44,066 bases of DNA from Streptomyces ficellus. GTDB lineage: Bacteria > Actinomycetota > Actinomycetes > Streptomycetales > Streptomycetaceae. How positions within the stretch are numbered: position 1 is the stretch's first letter; each line of letters starts with the position of its first letter. Positions 30,011 to 38,421 of the stretch are shown piece after piece. The notes under the pieces were generated by a model. The model was not told where the DNA came from. It saw nothing but the letters and a program-made list of their open reading frames with translations, and searched no databases. Position numbers and translations under genes: made by a program. The stretch covers positions 1-44,066 of the forward strand of contig NZ_JAUEPL010000054.1 in the NCBI RefSeq assembly GCF_030406405.1. The letters run 5' to 3'.

Positions 30011-32806
30011 ATGAGCGGACGTCTCGGTCGAACCAGGCGTGCGTCGAGCCGCCCGTCCCCGGGGCGCGAGGGGAGCACTCCGCACGGGGGGAAGGAACCC
30101 GGGGGGCCACGGCGCCCGTCGCGGCAAGCGGTGCGTTCCCTGCTGGGCGTGCGCACCGTCGCCGGCCAGGTGCTCCTGCTGCAGATCGTCGTGGCGGTGC
30201 TGCTGATCGCCGCCGCCGTGATCGGGCTGGCGATCCAGGCGCGGTACGACGGTGAGCAGGACGCCCAGCACCGGTCGCTGGCCGCCGCGGAGTCCTTCGC
30301 GGACGCGCCGGGCACCGTGGCGGCGCTGACGTCGCCCGATCCGACCGCCGCGCTCCAGCCATCGGTGGTGAAGGCCCAGCGGGGTTCCGGAGTGGACTTC
30401 ATCTCGGTGATGACGCCGAACGGCGTCCGCGTCGCCGACAACGACCCGACGCTGATCGGCCGGCGCGCCGTGGACGTGGAACCGGCCGCCAGGGGAACGA
30501 CGATCACGGAGATCTTCGAGGGCCACCCCAACGACGCCGCCCGGGCCGTCGTCCCCGTCACCGACGCCCGGGGTTCGGTGGTCGGCATGGTGGCCGCCGG
30601 GGTCGGGATCGAGAACGTCGGGGCGGCGGTGAACCGTCACCTGCCGGTCATCCTCGGCTCGGCGGGGGCCGCCCTCGCCCTGGCGGTCGGCAGCTCCGCG
30701 CTGGTGAGCCGGCGGCTGCGCCGGCAGACGCACGGCCTCGGCCCCACCGAGATGACCCGGATGTACGAACACCATGACGCGGTCCTGCACGCGGCGCGGG
30801 AGGGCGTGCTCATCATCGGGGACGACGGCCGGCTGACGCTCGCCAACGACGAGGCCCGCAGGCTGCTGGACCTGCCCCCGGACGCGGAGGGGCGCCCCGT
30901 CACCGGCCTGGGCCTGGACCGTAACGCCGCCGAGCTGCTGGCCTCGGGCCGCGCCGTCACCGACGAGGTGGTCCTCGCGGGGGACCGTCTGCTGGCCCTC
31001 AACACCCGGCCCACGGCGCCCTACGGCGGGGCGTCCGGCACCGTCGTGACGCTCCGGGACACCACCGAGCTGCGCGCGCTGTCGGGTGTGGCGGAGGTGG
31101 CCCGGGAGCGGCTGAAGCTGCTGTACGAGGCGGGGGTGCGGATCGGGACGACGCTGGACGTGGTGCGCACGGCCGAGGAGTTGTCGGAGGTGGCCGTTCC
31201 GGGGTTCGCGGACTTCGTCACGGTGGAGCTGCTGGACCCCGTGCTGCGGGGCGAGGAGCCGACCGGTCTGCACACCGAGATGCGCCGTACGGCGGTCAGC
31301 GGCATCCGCGAGGACCATCCCCTCCAGCCGGTGGGGGACCTCATCAGGTTCGGCGTGTCGATGACGCCGATGGCGGCGGCTCTGGAGAGCGGTCACGCGG
31401 TCCTGGAGCCCGATCTGAACGTGGCTGACGGCTGGCGGGCGCAGGACCCCGAGGGGGCGGGCCGGGCCCTGGCGTACGGCATCCACTCACTGGTCACGGT
31501 GCCGTTGCAGGCGCGCGGTGTCGTTCTGGGCATGGCGAATTTCTGGCGCTCGGAGCGCCCCGAGCGGTTCGAGGAGGAGGATCTCGCCTTCGCGGAGGAG
31601 CTGGCCGCGCGCGCGGCCGTCGCCATCGACAACGCCCGCCGCTTCACCCGCGAGCACACGATGGCCGTGACCCTCCAGCGCAGCCTGCTGCCCCGCACCC
31701 TGCCCGAACAGGGCGCCCTGGAGATCGCGTACCGCTATCTGCCCGCGCAGGCGGGGGTGGGCGGTGACTGGTTCGACGTCATCCCGCTGCCCGGCGCCCG
31801 GGTCGCGCTGGTGGTGGGCGATGTCGTGGGCCACGGGCTGCACGCCGCCGCGACCATGGGCCGGCTGCGTACCGCCGTGCACAACTTCTCCGCCCTGGAC
31901 CTGCCGCCGGACGAGATCCTGGGGCACCTGGACGAGCTGGTGACCCGCATCGACCAGGAGGAGGGCGGCGACGGCAGCGAGGACCTGATCACGGGCGCCA
32001 CCTGCCTGTACGCCATCTACGATCCGGTGTCCGGCCGGTGCAGCGTGGCGACCGCCGGGCACTTCGCCCCCACGGTCGTACTGCCCGACGGCACCGTGGA
32101 ATGCCCCGAGGTGCCCGTCTACCCGCCACTCGGGCTCGGCGGGCTGCCCATCGAGACGGCCGAACTGCACCTGCCCGAGGGCAGCCGGCTGGTCCTCTAC
32201 ACCGACGGGCTCGTCGAACACCGCGAGCGCGACATGGAGACCGGCCTGCGCCTGCTGCGCGACACACTGGCCGGCCATCCGGAGCGTACGCCGGAGGAGA
32301 CCTGCCAGGCCGTCTTCAGCGCCATGCTGCCGCCGCACCGCCGGGACGACATCGCGCTGCTGGTGGCCCGCACCCACCTGCTGGACCGCGACCGCGTGGC
32401 CGACTGGGACGTGCCCGCCGATCCGGCGGCCGTCGCCCGGGTGCGCGCCGCGTGCGGCCGGCAGCTGGAGCAGTGGGGGCTGGAGGAGGTCGGGTTCACC
32501 ACCGAGCTGATGCTCAGTGAGCTGATCACCAACGCCATCCGCTACGGCTCCGAGCCGATCCATGTGCGGCTGCTGTACGAGCGCTGCCTGATCTGCGAGG
32601 TGTCCGACGGCAGCAGCACCTCCCCGCACCTGCGGCGGGCGGCCACCACGGACGAGGGCGGCCGCGGGCTGTTCCTCGTCTCCCAGTTCGCCGAACGGTG
32701 GGGCACCCGCTACACCCCGACCGGCAAGGTGATGTGGACCGAGCAGGCCCCCACCGGCGGGCGCCGGCCGCCGGCGGAGCTGCTGCTGGACGACGCGGCC
32801 TGGTGA
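30011..32806 (+). CDS. Membrane sensor PP2C phosphatase with PAS, GAF and HATPase domains (RsbU-like)
   Basis: A 931-aa multidomain regulator of partner-switching type. Helix 1 (about 50-73) and helix 2 (about 212-232) bracket a ~140-residue extracytoplasmic sensor of the Cache/DcuS type. A PAS domain (about 252-365) with LTLANDEARRLLDLP and a GAF domain (about 370-540) follow. The SpoIIE/PP2C phosphatase (about 560-785) has GGDWFDVI, VGDVVGHGLHAA and RRDDIALLVAR carrying the metal Asp residues. The C-terminal HATPase/anti-sigma kinase (about 800-910) has LSELITNAIRYG and GRGLFLVSQFAERWG. It would dephosphorylate an anti-sigma antagonist and phosphorylate or bind another; no partner gene is adjacent. 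The ATG at 30011 has a weak ribosome site. Confidence 0.92.
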   Translation: MSGRLGRTRRASSRPSPGREGSTPHGGKEPGGPRRPSRQAVRSLLGVRTVAGQVLLLQIVVAVLLIAAAVIGLAIQARYDGEQDAQHRSLAAAESFADAPGTVAALTSPDPTAALQPSVVKAQRGSGVDFISVMTPNGVRVADNDPTLIGRRAVDVEPAARGTTITEIFEGHPNDAARAVVPVTDARGSVVGMVAAGVGIENVGAAVNRHLPVILGSAGAALALAVGSSALVSRRLRRQTHGLGPTEMTRMYEHHDAVLHAAREGVLIIGDDGRLTLANDEARRLLDLPPDAEGRPVTGLGLDRNAAELLASGRAVTDEVVLAGDRLLALNTRPTAPYGGASGTVVTLRDTTELRALSGVAEVARERLKLLYEAGVRIGTTLDVVRTAEELSEVAVPGFADFVTVELLDPVLRGEEPTGLHTEMRRTAVSGIREDHPLQPVGDLIRFGVSMTPMAAALESGHAVLEPDLNVADGWRAQDPEGAGRALAYGIHSLVTVPLQARGVVLGMANFWRSERPERFEEEDLAFAEELAARAAVAIDNARRFTREHTMAVTLQRSLLPRTLPEQGALEIAYRYLPAQAGVGGDWFDVIPLPGARVALVVGDVVGHGLHAAATMGRLRTAVHNFSALDLPPDEILGHLDELVTRIDQEEGGDGSEDLITGATCLYAIYDPVSGRCSVATAGHFAPTVVLPDGTVECPEVPVYPPLGLGGLPIETAELHLPEGSRLVLYTDGLVEHRERDMETGLRLLRDTLAGHPERTPEETCQAVFSAMLPPHRRDDIALLVARTHLLDRDRVADWDVPADPAAVARVRAACGRQLEQWGLEEVGFTTELMLSELITNAIRYGSEPIHVRLLYERCLICEVSDGSSTSPHLRRAATTDEGGRGLFLVSQFAERWGTRYTPTGKVMWTEQAPTGGRRPPAELLLDDAAW

Positions 32807-32828
32807 CCGGGTCCGCCACGGCCTGACG

Positions 32829-34091
32829 CTACGCGCAGTCCGCCGCCGTCCGAACCGTGCTGATCATGCCGTGCAGCAGGTCGGACGCGGCCCGGCCGAA
32901 CGCCGGGTCGTTGATGTGCGTGTCGACCTCCACCACGTCGACGGCGCTGCCCCGCAGCCCGTCCCGCACCGCGTCGAACAGCGCCCCGTCCGCGTCCGGA
33001 TCGTGGTACGGCCCACCCGGCGCCCCCAGCGTGGACACCCCCCGCAGCGGCAGGCACACCGCGGCGGGGCCCGTGGCGGCGCGCAGCTTCGCCGCGACCC
33101 GGCGGCCCAGCTCGGCGCACTCCCGCGCCGTCGTACGCACGACGGTGATGGAGGGGTTGTGCACATGTACGTGGCGCTCCCGCATCCGGGCGGGAACGGT
33201 GTCGGGCGGGCCGAACTTCACCATGTCCAGCGCGCCCAGGCTCACCACCTGCGGAATGCCCTGGCGTCCGGCGGCGACGAGCCGGTCGGGGCCCGCCGTC
33301 AGGATGCCACCGCAGTGGTCGTCGGCGAGTTCACTGAGCGTCAGGTCCAGGACGCCGGCGAACAGCCGCTGTCCGGCCAGCGATTCAAGGGTCCGCCCGC
33401 CGGCGCCACTGGTGTGGAAGACCAGCACCTCGTAGCCGAGCCCGGTCAGCCGCTCGCGGGCCGCGTCGACACCCGGGGTGGTGACGCCGGCCATGCTCGC
33501 CGCGATCAGCGGCTTGCCGCCCGCGCCGAGGTCGGCGGGGAGCAGGGCCCGGGACGCGGCCGCGAAGCCCTTCGCCATCCCGGCGGCGGCGTCGGCGGCG
33601 TTGGCCAGGACGGGCGCCGAGACGCTGTTGATCCCGGCGATGTCGACCACGCTGTACATCATGGTGATGTCCGTGGAGCCCACGTACGCCGCGACATCGC
33701 CCGAGGCCATCGAGGAGACCATCAGCTTCGGCACGCCGAGCGGCAGCGCGCGCATCGCTCGTGTCGCGATGGACGTACCGCCGCTGCCGCCGATGGCCAG
33801 CACGGCGTGCAGCCGGCCCTCCTGGTGCAGCCGCAGCACCGTCTCGGCCGCTCCACGGGCCATCACCGTGACGGCAGCGCCACGGTCCCCCTCGGCCCGC
33901 AGCCGCTCCAGGTCGGCGCCCGCCGCCCTGGCCACGTCGGCGCGCGGGACGTCCGCGGGTATCCGCGGTTCACCGGCCACGCCGGCGTCCACGACCAGGA
34001 CGTCGACTCCTCGCCTCAGCAGCCGCTCGCGCAGCCATCCGTACTCCAGCCCTTTGGTGTCCAGGGTCCCCACCAGTACGACGATCGCCAT
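32829..34091 (-). CDS. Tm-1-like ATP-binding (UPF0261) protein
   Basis: A 420-aa cytoplasmic protein related to the N-terminal half of tomato Tm-1. VLVGTLDTKGLEYGWLRERL starts the first Rossmann-like domain. AIGGSGGTSIATRAMRALPLGVPKLMVSSMASGDV holds the ATP site, and GGKPLIAASMAGVTTPGVDAARERL begins the second domain. VHVHNPSITVVRTT and FDAVRDGLRGSAVDVVEVDTHINDPAF close it. In bacteria it often accompanies a TIM-barrel partner, which is absent here. The bacterial function is not established. ATG at 34091 fits the family start. It ends 22 nt from the convergent phosphatase gene and is divergent from the HTH gene. Confidence 0.9.
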   Translation of the reverse strand: MAIVVLVGTLDTKGLEYGWLRERLLRRGVDVLVVDAGVAGEPRIPADVPRADVARAAGADLERLRAEGDRGAAVTVMARGAAETVLRLHQEGRLHAVLAIGGSGGTSIATRAMRALPLGVPKLMVSSMASGDVAAYVGSTDITMMYSVVDIAGINSVSAPVLANAADAAAGMAKGFAAASRALLPADLGAGGKPLIAASMAGVTTPGVDAARERLTGLGYEVLVFHTSGAGGRTLESLAGQRLFAGVLDLTLSELADDHCGGILTAGPDRLVAAGRQGIPQVVSLGALDMVKFGPPDTVPARMRERHVHVHNPSITVVRTTARECAELGRRVAAKLRAATGPAAVCLPLRGVSTLGAPGGPYHDPDADGALFDAVRDGLRGSAVDVVEVDTHINDPAFGRAASDLLHGMISTVRTAADCA

Positions 34092-34413
34092 GCACGTACT
34101 GTCCAGGGCGAGCGGCGCGGCGGCAAGGGCGTGTCCAGGGATCCCCAGGCGGCCGGCCGGCCCGGCGGCCCCACGTCCGACTACCGGCCGGAAGCATCCG
34201 CCTAACGGACAGATTCCTTCGATAGGCCAGCGGATAGGCCGACTCATCCGACCGTTGAACCGCCCAAGAGCCACTACACCTTTCGATCGAAGGGAAAAGT
34301 GGCCGTTCATACCACTTGGTGATCTGTTAACCTGCCCGCTCCTGGATGTTCGTCCACCGGTCCCTCTCCCCCAAGCGCCCTGCGCTCGCCGGGTGCAGCG
34401 AGGTGTCTCATTC
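34092..34413. promoter_or_regulatory. Divergent region with several small repeats
   Basis: This 322-nt gap has no gene. It holds an unusually A/T-rich core (34210-34345) with two GATAGGCC direct repeats (34218-34238), a perfect TTCGATCGAA palindrome (about 34281-34290) and a 6-bp inverted repeat AAGTGG/CCACTT (34297-34302 and 34312-34317). A GATCTGTTAACCT stretch follows. These probably hold promoters and operators for the HTH gene and the Tm-1-like gene. Confidence 0.5.
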
Positions 34414-35136
34414 GTGTACAGCGCTCCGTTTTCCCCCGCAGAGGCCAGAGCGGCGCGGGCCCGGATGGGCCTGACCACCAGCCAGGTCGCCCACTCCATG
34501 GCGGCGTGCGGTGTCCCTGTCCACCCCGACCTGGTCACCGCGTGGGAACAGGGCTCCCATGTCCCCACGGAGCCACAGCTGTTCGCGCTCGCCGATGTGC
34601 TGTGGTGCTCCGCGACGACACTGATGGGCGTCGAACCGCGCACGCTGGCCGAGCACCGGCTGGCTCGGCAGCTGAGCGCGGAGCGGCTGGCGTACCGGAT
34701 CGGCATGGACCCCGCCGCCTACCGGGCGGCGGAGGCGGCGCGGCGCTGGGACGGTGACTCCCGGCAGACCAGGGCCCTGGTGGACGCCCTGGGCCTGTCC
34801 CTGCGGAAGCTGGTCGGGATCATGGGGCGGGGCGAGGAGCTGGCCGGGCACCTGCGGTCGGCCGTGGACGGCCGCTGGAAGGCGCATGTGGCTCCGGTCG
34901 CGGAGATCGTGGTGGTCGACGAGACGTCGGTGGGCGATGCGCTGCGCACGATGCACGCCGAGTTCGCGGAGTTCTCCGAGCGGTACATGGGGCATCTGGT
35001 GGCCCGTAACGACGACGCCCGGCTCAAGGAGGTGGCGGCCGAGCGGTCCGCCTATCTGCACCGGCTGGTCGACCACTTCTGGGAGCTGATCGGCGAGGTG
35101 GGCGAGGAGCCCCCGTACGACGCGATCGGCCGCTGA
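34414..35136 (+). CDS. XRE-like helix-turn-helix regulator
   Basis: A 240-aa regulator with two helix-turn-helix-like modules. The first (about 8-60) reads ARAARARMGLTTSQVAHSMAACGVPVHPDLVTAWEQGSHVPTEPQLFALADVLWCS, an XRE-type fold with WEQG. The second (about 68-125) is a degenerate copy: LARQLSAERLAYRIGMDPAAYRAAEAARRW. The C-terminal ~100 residues (VGDALRTMHAEFAEFSERYMGHL) look like a helical ligand or dimer domain. I chose GTG at 34414 since GAGGTG lies 8 nt before it; GTG at 34393 is possible. The protein resembles Streptomyces XRE proteins annotated only as DNA-binding. The target is unknown. Confidence 0.85.
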   Translation: MYSAPFSPAEARAARARMGLTTSQVAHSMAACGVPVHPDLVTAWEQGSHVPTEPQLFALADVLWCSATTLMGVEPRTLAEHRLARQLSAERLAYRIGMDPAAYRAAEAARRWDGDSRQTRALVDALGLSLRKLVGIMGRGEELAGHLRSAVDGRWKAHVAPVAEIVVVDETSVGDALRTMHAEFAEFSERYMGHLVARNDDARLKEVAAERSAYLHRLVDHFWELIGEVGEEPPYDAIGR

Positions 35137-35324
35137 TCCGGCACACGGCAGAGGGCGGGCGGCAGACAGCGGGCGGCAGGCTCGCGCACCCGGGCTTACG
35201 GGCTCACGAGCTCACGGCACATGGCACACGGCGCGCCGGGGCACGGCGCTCGGCGCGCAGGGTACGGCGAAGGTCCGGCACGCCGGGTACGGTACACGGC
35301 GCGCGGCGCGCCGGGTGCGGCGTC

Positions 35325-35352
35325 GGCCGGGAGGGTGCGCCTCCTCCCGGCC
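35325..35352. terminator. Convergent terminator hairpin
   Basis: GGCCGGGAGG and CCTCCCGGCC form a perfect 10-bp stem around an 8-nt loop, 16 nt from the purine permease stop and downstream of the HTH gene. It serves two convergent units. Confidence 0.75.
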
Positions 35353-35367
35353 GGGCCGTGCGGGCGG

Positions 35368-36789
35368 TCAGCGCGGGGCGGCGGCGATGTGCGGGGCCGG
35401 CGCGGTGGCGTCCTCCTCGTAGTCCTCCCAGTCGATCTCCATGGCCTTGCGGCGCGTGAAGGCGTTGAAGAAGAGGTTCAGCGCGATGGCGGTGAGGCCG
35501 CCGAGCGTGATGCCGCTGTCGAGGACCGCCCGGACGTCGTCCGGCATGCGGTCGAAGAAGGGCGCGACCGTCGTCCGCAGCAGTGCCGCTCCGAGACTGA
35601 CCGCCAGGATGAGGGCGTTGCGCTCCTCGCGCAGATCGACCTTGCCCAGGATCTGGATGCCGACCGCCGCCACCAAGCCGAACATGGCGATCGCCGCGCC
35701 GCCGAGCACCGGGTGCGGGATCGCGGCGACCAGACTGCCCGCCTTCGGCAGCAGCCCCAGGACGATCATGAAGACCCCGGCCGCGACCACCACGAACCTG
35801 CTCATGACCCGTGACATCCGGACAAGTCCGATGTTCTCGGCGAACGCCACGTAGGGGAAGGAGTTCAGCACTCCGCCGAGTACGGTCGCCACGCCGTCCG
35901 CCCGCAGCGCCCGGGTGACGGTGTCGCTGTCGACCTTCTTGCGGGTGATCTCGCCGATCGCGTACACATCGCCGGTCGTCTCCACCATCGTGATCAGCAT
36001 GACGACGACCATGGCGACGATGGGAAGCAGTTCGAACTTCGGCATGCCGTAGTGGAAGGGCGTGCTGACGCCGAACCAGTCGGCCTCCCCCACCGCGCCG
36101 AAGTGCGCGTCACCGAGGAGCCAGGCGACGGCGGTGCCGGCCACCAGCCCGAGCAGCACGGCGAGGCTGCTCAGGAACGGCTTGCCGACGCGCGCCACGG
36201 CCAGGATCAGCAGCAGCGTGCCGAGGGCGTACGCGAGGTTCTTCCCGGAGCCGTACTCGGGCTCGCCGATCAGGTGGGCCCCGCCCGCCGCGTCCTGGAG
36301 GGCGACCGGGATCAGGGTCATGCCGATGATGGTGAGGATCGTCCCGATGACCACGGGCGGGAAGTATTTCACCAGCTTCCCGAAGAACGGCGCGAAAAGG
36401 AATGTGGCGATACCGGCGGTTATCACCGCGCCGTAGACGACCAGCAGACCGGCTGTGCCGCCGCCCGCGCCGATGCCGATCGCGACCATGGGCGACACGG
36501 CGGTGAAGGTGACGCCCTGGACCAGGGGCAGTCTGGCGCCGATCTTCCAGACGCCGAGCGCCTGGATGATCGAGGCGATACCGCAGGTCAGGAGGTCGGC
36601 GTTGATCAGGTAGACCAGCTGTTCGTCGGAGAGCCCCAGGGCGTTCCCGAGGAGGACGGGGACGATGACCGCCGCCGCGTAGAACGCGAGGATGTGCTGG
36701 AAGCCGTAGAGCGTGAGCTTGGGGAGGGGCAGCATTTCGTCGACGGGATGCGTCTGCTTCCCGGAGCGCTGTCGGGGGACTCGTGCCAT
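35368..36789 (-). CDS. NCS2 nucleobase:cation symporter (xanthine/uric acid type)
   Basis: A 473-aa permease with about fourteen helices that imports purines with H+ or Na+. The family signature reads AENIGLVRMSRVMSR (about residues 310-325). The usual Gln before Asn-x-Gly is Glu here, a position that contacts the purine, so specificity may differ. YGFQHILAFYAAAVIVPVLLG in helix 1 and VPLVQGVTFTAVSPM-like LPLVQGVTFTAVSPM in helix 3 are typical, as is METTGDVYAIGEITRK (helix 8, with the substrate-binding Glu). The ATG at 36789 has a GAAGGCAAGG ribosome site. It is monocistronic with a long 5' region. Confidence 0.92.
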   Translation of the reverse strand: MARVPRQRSGKQTHPVDEMLPLPKLTLYGFQHILAFYAAAVIVPVLLGNALGLSDEQLVYLINADLLTCGIASIIQALGVWKIGARLPLVQGVTFTAVSPMVAIGIGAGGGTAGLLVVYGAVITAGIATFLFAPFFGKLVKYFPPVVIGTILTIIGMTLIPVALQDAAGGAHLIGEPEYGSGKNLAYALGTLLLILAVARVGKPFLSSLAVLLGLVAGTAVAWLLGDAHFGAVGEADWFGVSTPFHYGMPKFELLPIVAMVVVMLITMVETTGDVYAIGEITRKKVDSDTVTRALRADGVATVLGGVLNSFPYVAFAENIGLVRMSRVMSRFVVVAAGVFMIVLGLLPKAGSLVAAIPHPVLGGAAIAMFGLVAAVGIQILGKVDLREERNALILAVSLGAALLRTTVAPFFDRMPDDVRAVLDSGITLGGLTAIALNLFFNAFTRRKAMEIDWEDYEEDATAPAPHIAAAPR

Positions 36790-37340
36790 CTCTGCCTTGC
36801 CTTCGCGAGGTAGGTGAATGAGAGAGGGGGCCGCCGCCTCACGTCCCGGGTGACAGGACGAGGGCTCGCCGGCCCGTACGTACGGAGCCGACGTCTGGCG
36901 GAGTTGCCGACACCACGTCGCCCTGCGAGGAAATATGCGCCCCGGTTGGCGGGGCGTCCTTCGATCGGCATGGCGAAGCCCGTTTTGTCCATGGGATCCG
37001 CAGGGGAGCGCCGATCGAGTCGCTCACCATAGTTCACGGCCTGCGTTCCTCGCGAGTAACCGGCGCACCCAGCTCGCCGCCATGGCGTTTGCGCCCGGAT
37101 TTCCCCCGTTTATGGGTTTGGACCGTATAGCCTCTGTCGCGCGTTTTCGGGGGAACTCGGACGACTTGTCGCACGGCACATCGGCCGTGATATCCATCAC
37201 CGTCCCGGAGTTGAGGGTGGTGCTGTCACCTCACCCATTTCTGCTTTTCAGCAGCAAAGTTGACGCCTCGCCACCCGCAGGGGCGGCGCGGGAATCCCGG
37301 GCCGGGTAGCGGACGGAAGCCACATGGGGGGAATGGGGCC
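36790..37340. other. Long divergent intergenic region, no gene seen
   Basis: These 551 nt between the NCS2 permease start and the promoter of the LysM gene carry no convincing gene. Its base composition is more mixed than the coding DNA. It contains a 9-bp inverted repeat (36961-36969 with 37010-37018) that could fold in the permease leader. The part 37050-37260 holds A/T-rich promoter-like words (TTTATGGG, GTATAGCC) whose use I cannot assign. Confidence 0.5.
36961..37018 (-). promoter_or_regulatory. Inverted repeat in the NCS2 permease leader
   Basis: TCGATCGGC (36961-36969) and GCCGATCGA (37010-37018) are perfect reverse complements 40 nt apart, 172-229 nt upstream of the permease ATG. In RNA they would close a large hairpin; on DNA they could be two half-sites of a looping or purine-responsive repressor. 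No known riboswitch consensus is apparent. Confidence 0.35.
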
Positions 37341-37370
37341 TTGTTAGGCCGGGCCCATCTCGCTTACGGT
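37341..37370 (+). promoter_or_regulatory. Putative vegetative promoter of the riboswitch-LysM gene
   Basis: TTGTTA (37341-37346) and TACGGT (37365-37370) with 18 nt between resemble HrdB-type -35 and -10 boxes. A start about 7 nt downstream would begin the transcript just before the riboswitch, leaving a ~200-nt leader. Confidence 0.5.
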
Positions 37371-37386
37371 CACGGTCAATCCGGGC

Positions 37387-37563
37387 GGACCGCCGAATCC
37401 TGCCGCCGCCCGGAATCCGCACCCACCCACTCACGTTCGTACGGCAGGAGCGGGGGACCCAGGTAAGCCGCCGATCCGAAAGCCGGATCGGCTTGGGGTG
37501 AAGTCGCAGTCCCACTGCGGCCGGGCATCTCCAGTCCGAACCCGACAGCTCACCTCGCAGGCG
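37387..37563 (+). ncRNA. c-di-AMP (ydaO-yuaA) riboswitch
   Basis: The leader of the LysM/SLT gene carries the conserved blocks of the actinobacterial ydaO class in order: CGCCGAATCCTGCCG at 37391, then GGCAGGAGCGGGGGACCCAG, a variable stem (GCCGATCC/GGATCGGC), TTGGGGTGAAG, GCGGCCGGGCATCTCC, CCGAACCCGACAGCTCACC, and GCAGGCG just before the ribosome site. This RNA binds two c-di-AMP molecules and usually turns expression off when the ligand is high. In Streptomyces it precedes cell-wall hydrolase genes such as rpfA and SLT/LysM genes, matching the gene here. Ends are approximate. Confidence 0.94.
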
Positions 37564-37580
37564 ACGGAGAGGAATGCGTC

Positions 37581-38369
37581 ATGCCCGGAAAGGGTAAGCA
37601 CCGCCGTCCCAAGAACAGTCCGCTCAACCGCCGTTTCGTCGCCGCGGGTACGGGTGGCGCCGCGCTCGCCCTTCCCCTGATCGGCGCGACGGCAGCCGAG
37701 GCCGCGCCGAACTCGGCGCCGGCCGCGGCACATTCCGCCGCCACCACCGCCGCCGCCTCGCCTGCCGCGGCGAAGAAGGCCGGCCCCGCCACCTATTCCG
37801 TGGTCGCCGGGGATTCCCTTTCCAAGATCGCAAGAGATCATGGGCTGAGCGGTGGCTGGAAGAAGCTCTATGAGGACAACCGGAAGGCGGTCGGTGACAA
37901 TCCGTCGCTGATTCGCCCCGGCCTGAAGCTGACAATCGGCGCGAAGGCGACACCGGAGAAGTCCACGGCCACCCGTGCGTCCACTGCTTCCGACCGGGCC
38001 GACCGCTCGGAGCGCACGAGCGCGGCGCCGGTGAAATCCGCCACGTACACCAATGACCTCGACGGCTGGATCCGGGAGTCGCTGGACATCATGGCCCAGC
38101 ACGGTATTCCCGGCAGTTACGACGGCATTTACCGCAACATCATGCGCGAGTCCTCGGGCAACCCGCTGGCCATCAACAACTGGGACTCCAACGCCGCGGC
38201 CGGAACCCCGTCCAAGGGCCTTCTCCAGGTCATCGAGCCGACCTTCCTGGCCTACCACGTGCCCGGTACGCCGATGGACGCCTATGACCCGGTCGCCAAC
38301 ATCACCGCGGCCTGCAACTACGCCGCGGACCGGTACGGCTCCATCGACAATGTGAACGGACCGTACTGA
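37581..38369 (+). CDS. Secreted LysM and SLT-domain cell-wall hydrolase
   Basis: A 262-aa lytic transglycosylase-like protein. A signal peptide (KGKHRRPKNSPLNRRFVAAGTGGAALALPLIGATAAEA, in outline basic then hydrophobic) is followed by an Ala-rich linker. A LysM domain (about 72-121) starts YSVVAGDSLSKIARDHGL and binds GlcNAc polymers. After a linker the SLT domain (about 155-262) has the catalytic Glu in IMRESSGNP, GLLQVIEPTF, and ACNYAADRYGS near the end. It cleaves peptidoglycan glycan strands outside the cell during growth or spore germination. The leader contains a c-di-AMP riboswitch. The ATG at 37581 follows GAGAGGA. Confidence 0.94.
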   Translation: MPGKGKHRRPKNSPLNRRFVAAGTGGAALALPLIGATAAEAAPNSAPAAAHSAATTAAASPAAAKKAGPATYSVVAGDSLSKIARDHGLSGGWKKLYEDNRKAVGDNPSLIRPGLKLTIGAKATPEKSTATRASTASDRADRSERTSAAPVKSATYTNDLDGWIRESLDIMAQHGIPGSYDGIYRNIMRESSGNPLAINNWDSNAAAGTPSKGLLQVIEPTFLAYHVPGTPMDAYDPVANITAACNYAADRYGSIDNVNGPY

Positions 38370-38381
38370 CCCACGCACACC

Positions 38382-38416
38382 CCGGGGGCCGGCCGCACCG
38401 CGCGGCCGGCCCCCGG
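38382..38416. terminator. Convergent terminator hairpin
   Basis: A perfect 15-bp inverted repeat (38382-38396 and 38402-38416) with a 5-nt loop fills the 52-nt gap between the LysM/SLT stop and the methyltransferase stop. Confidence 0.88.
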
Positions 38417-38421
38417 TCGTG

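Noticed and set aside
36606..37037. Minus-strand ORF extending upstream of the NCS2 gene.
   Set aside because: Different frame from the permease, without conserved motifs or proper codon bias beyond 36789.
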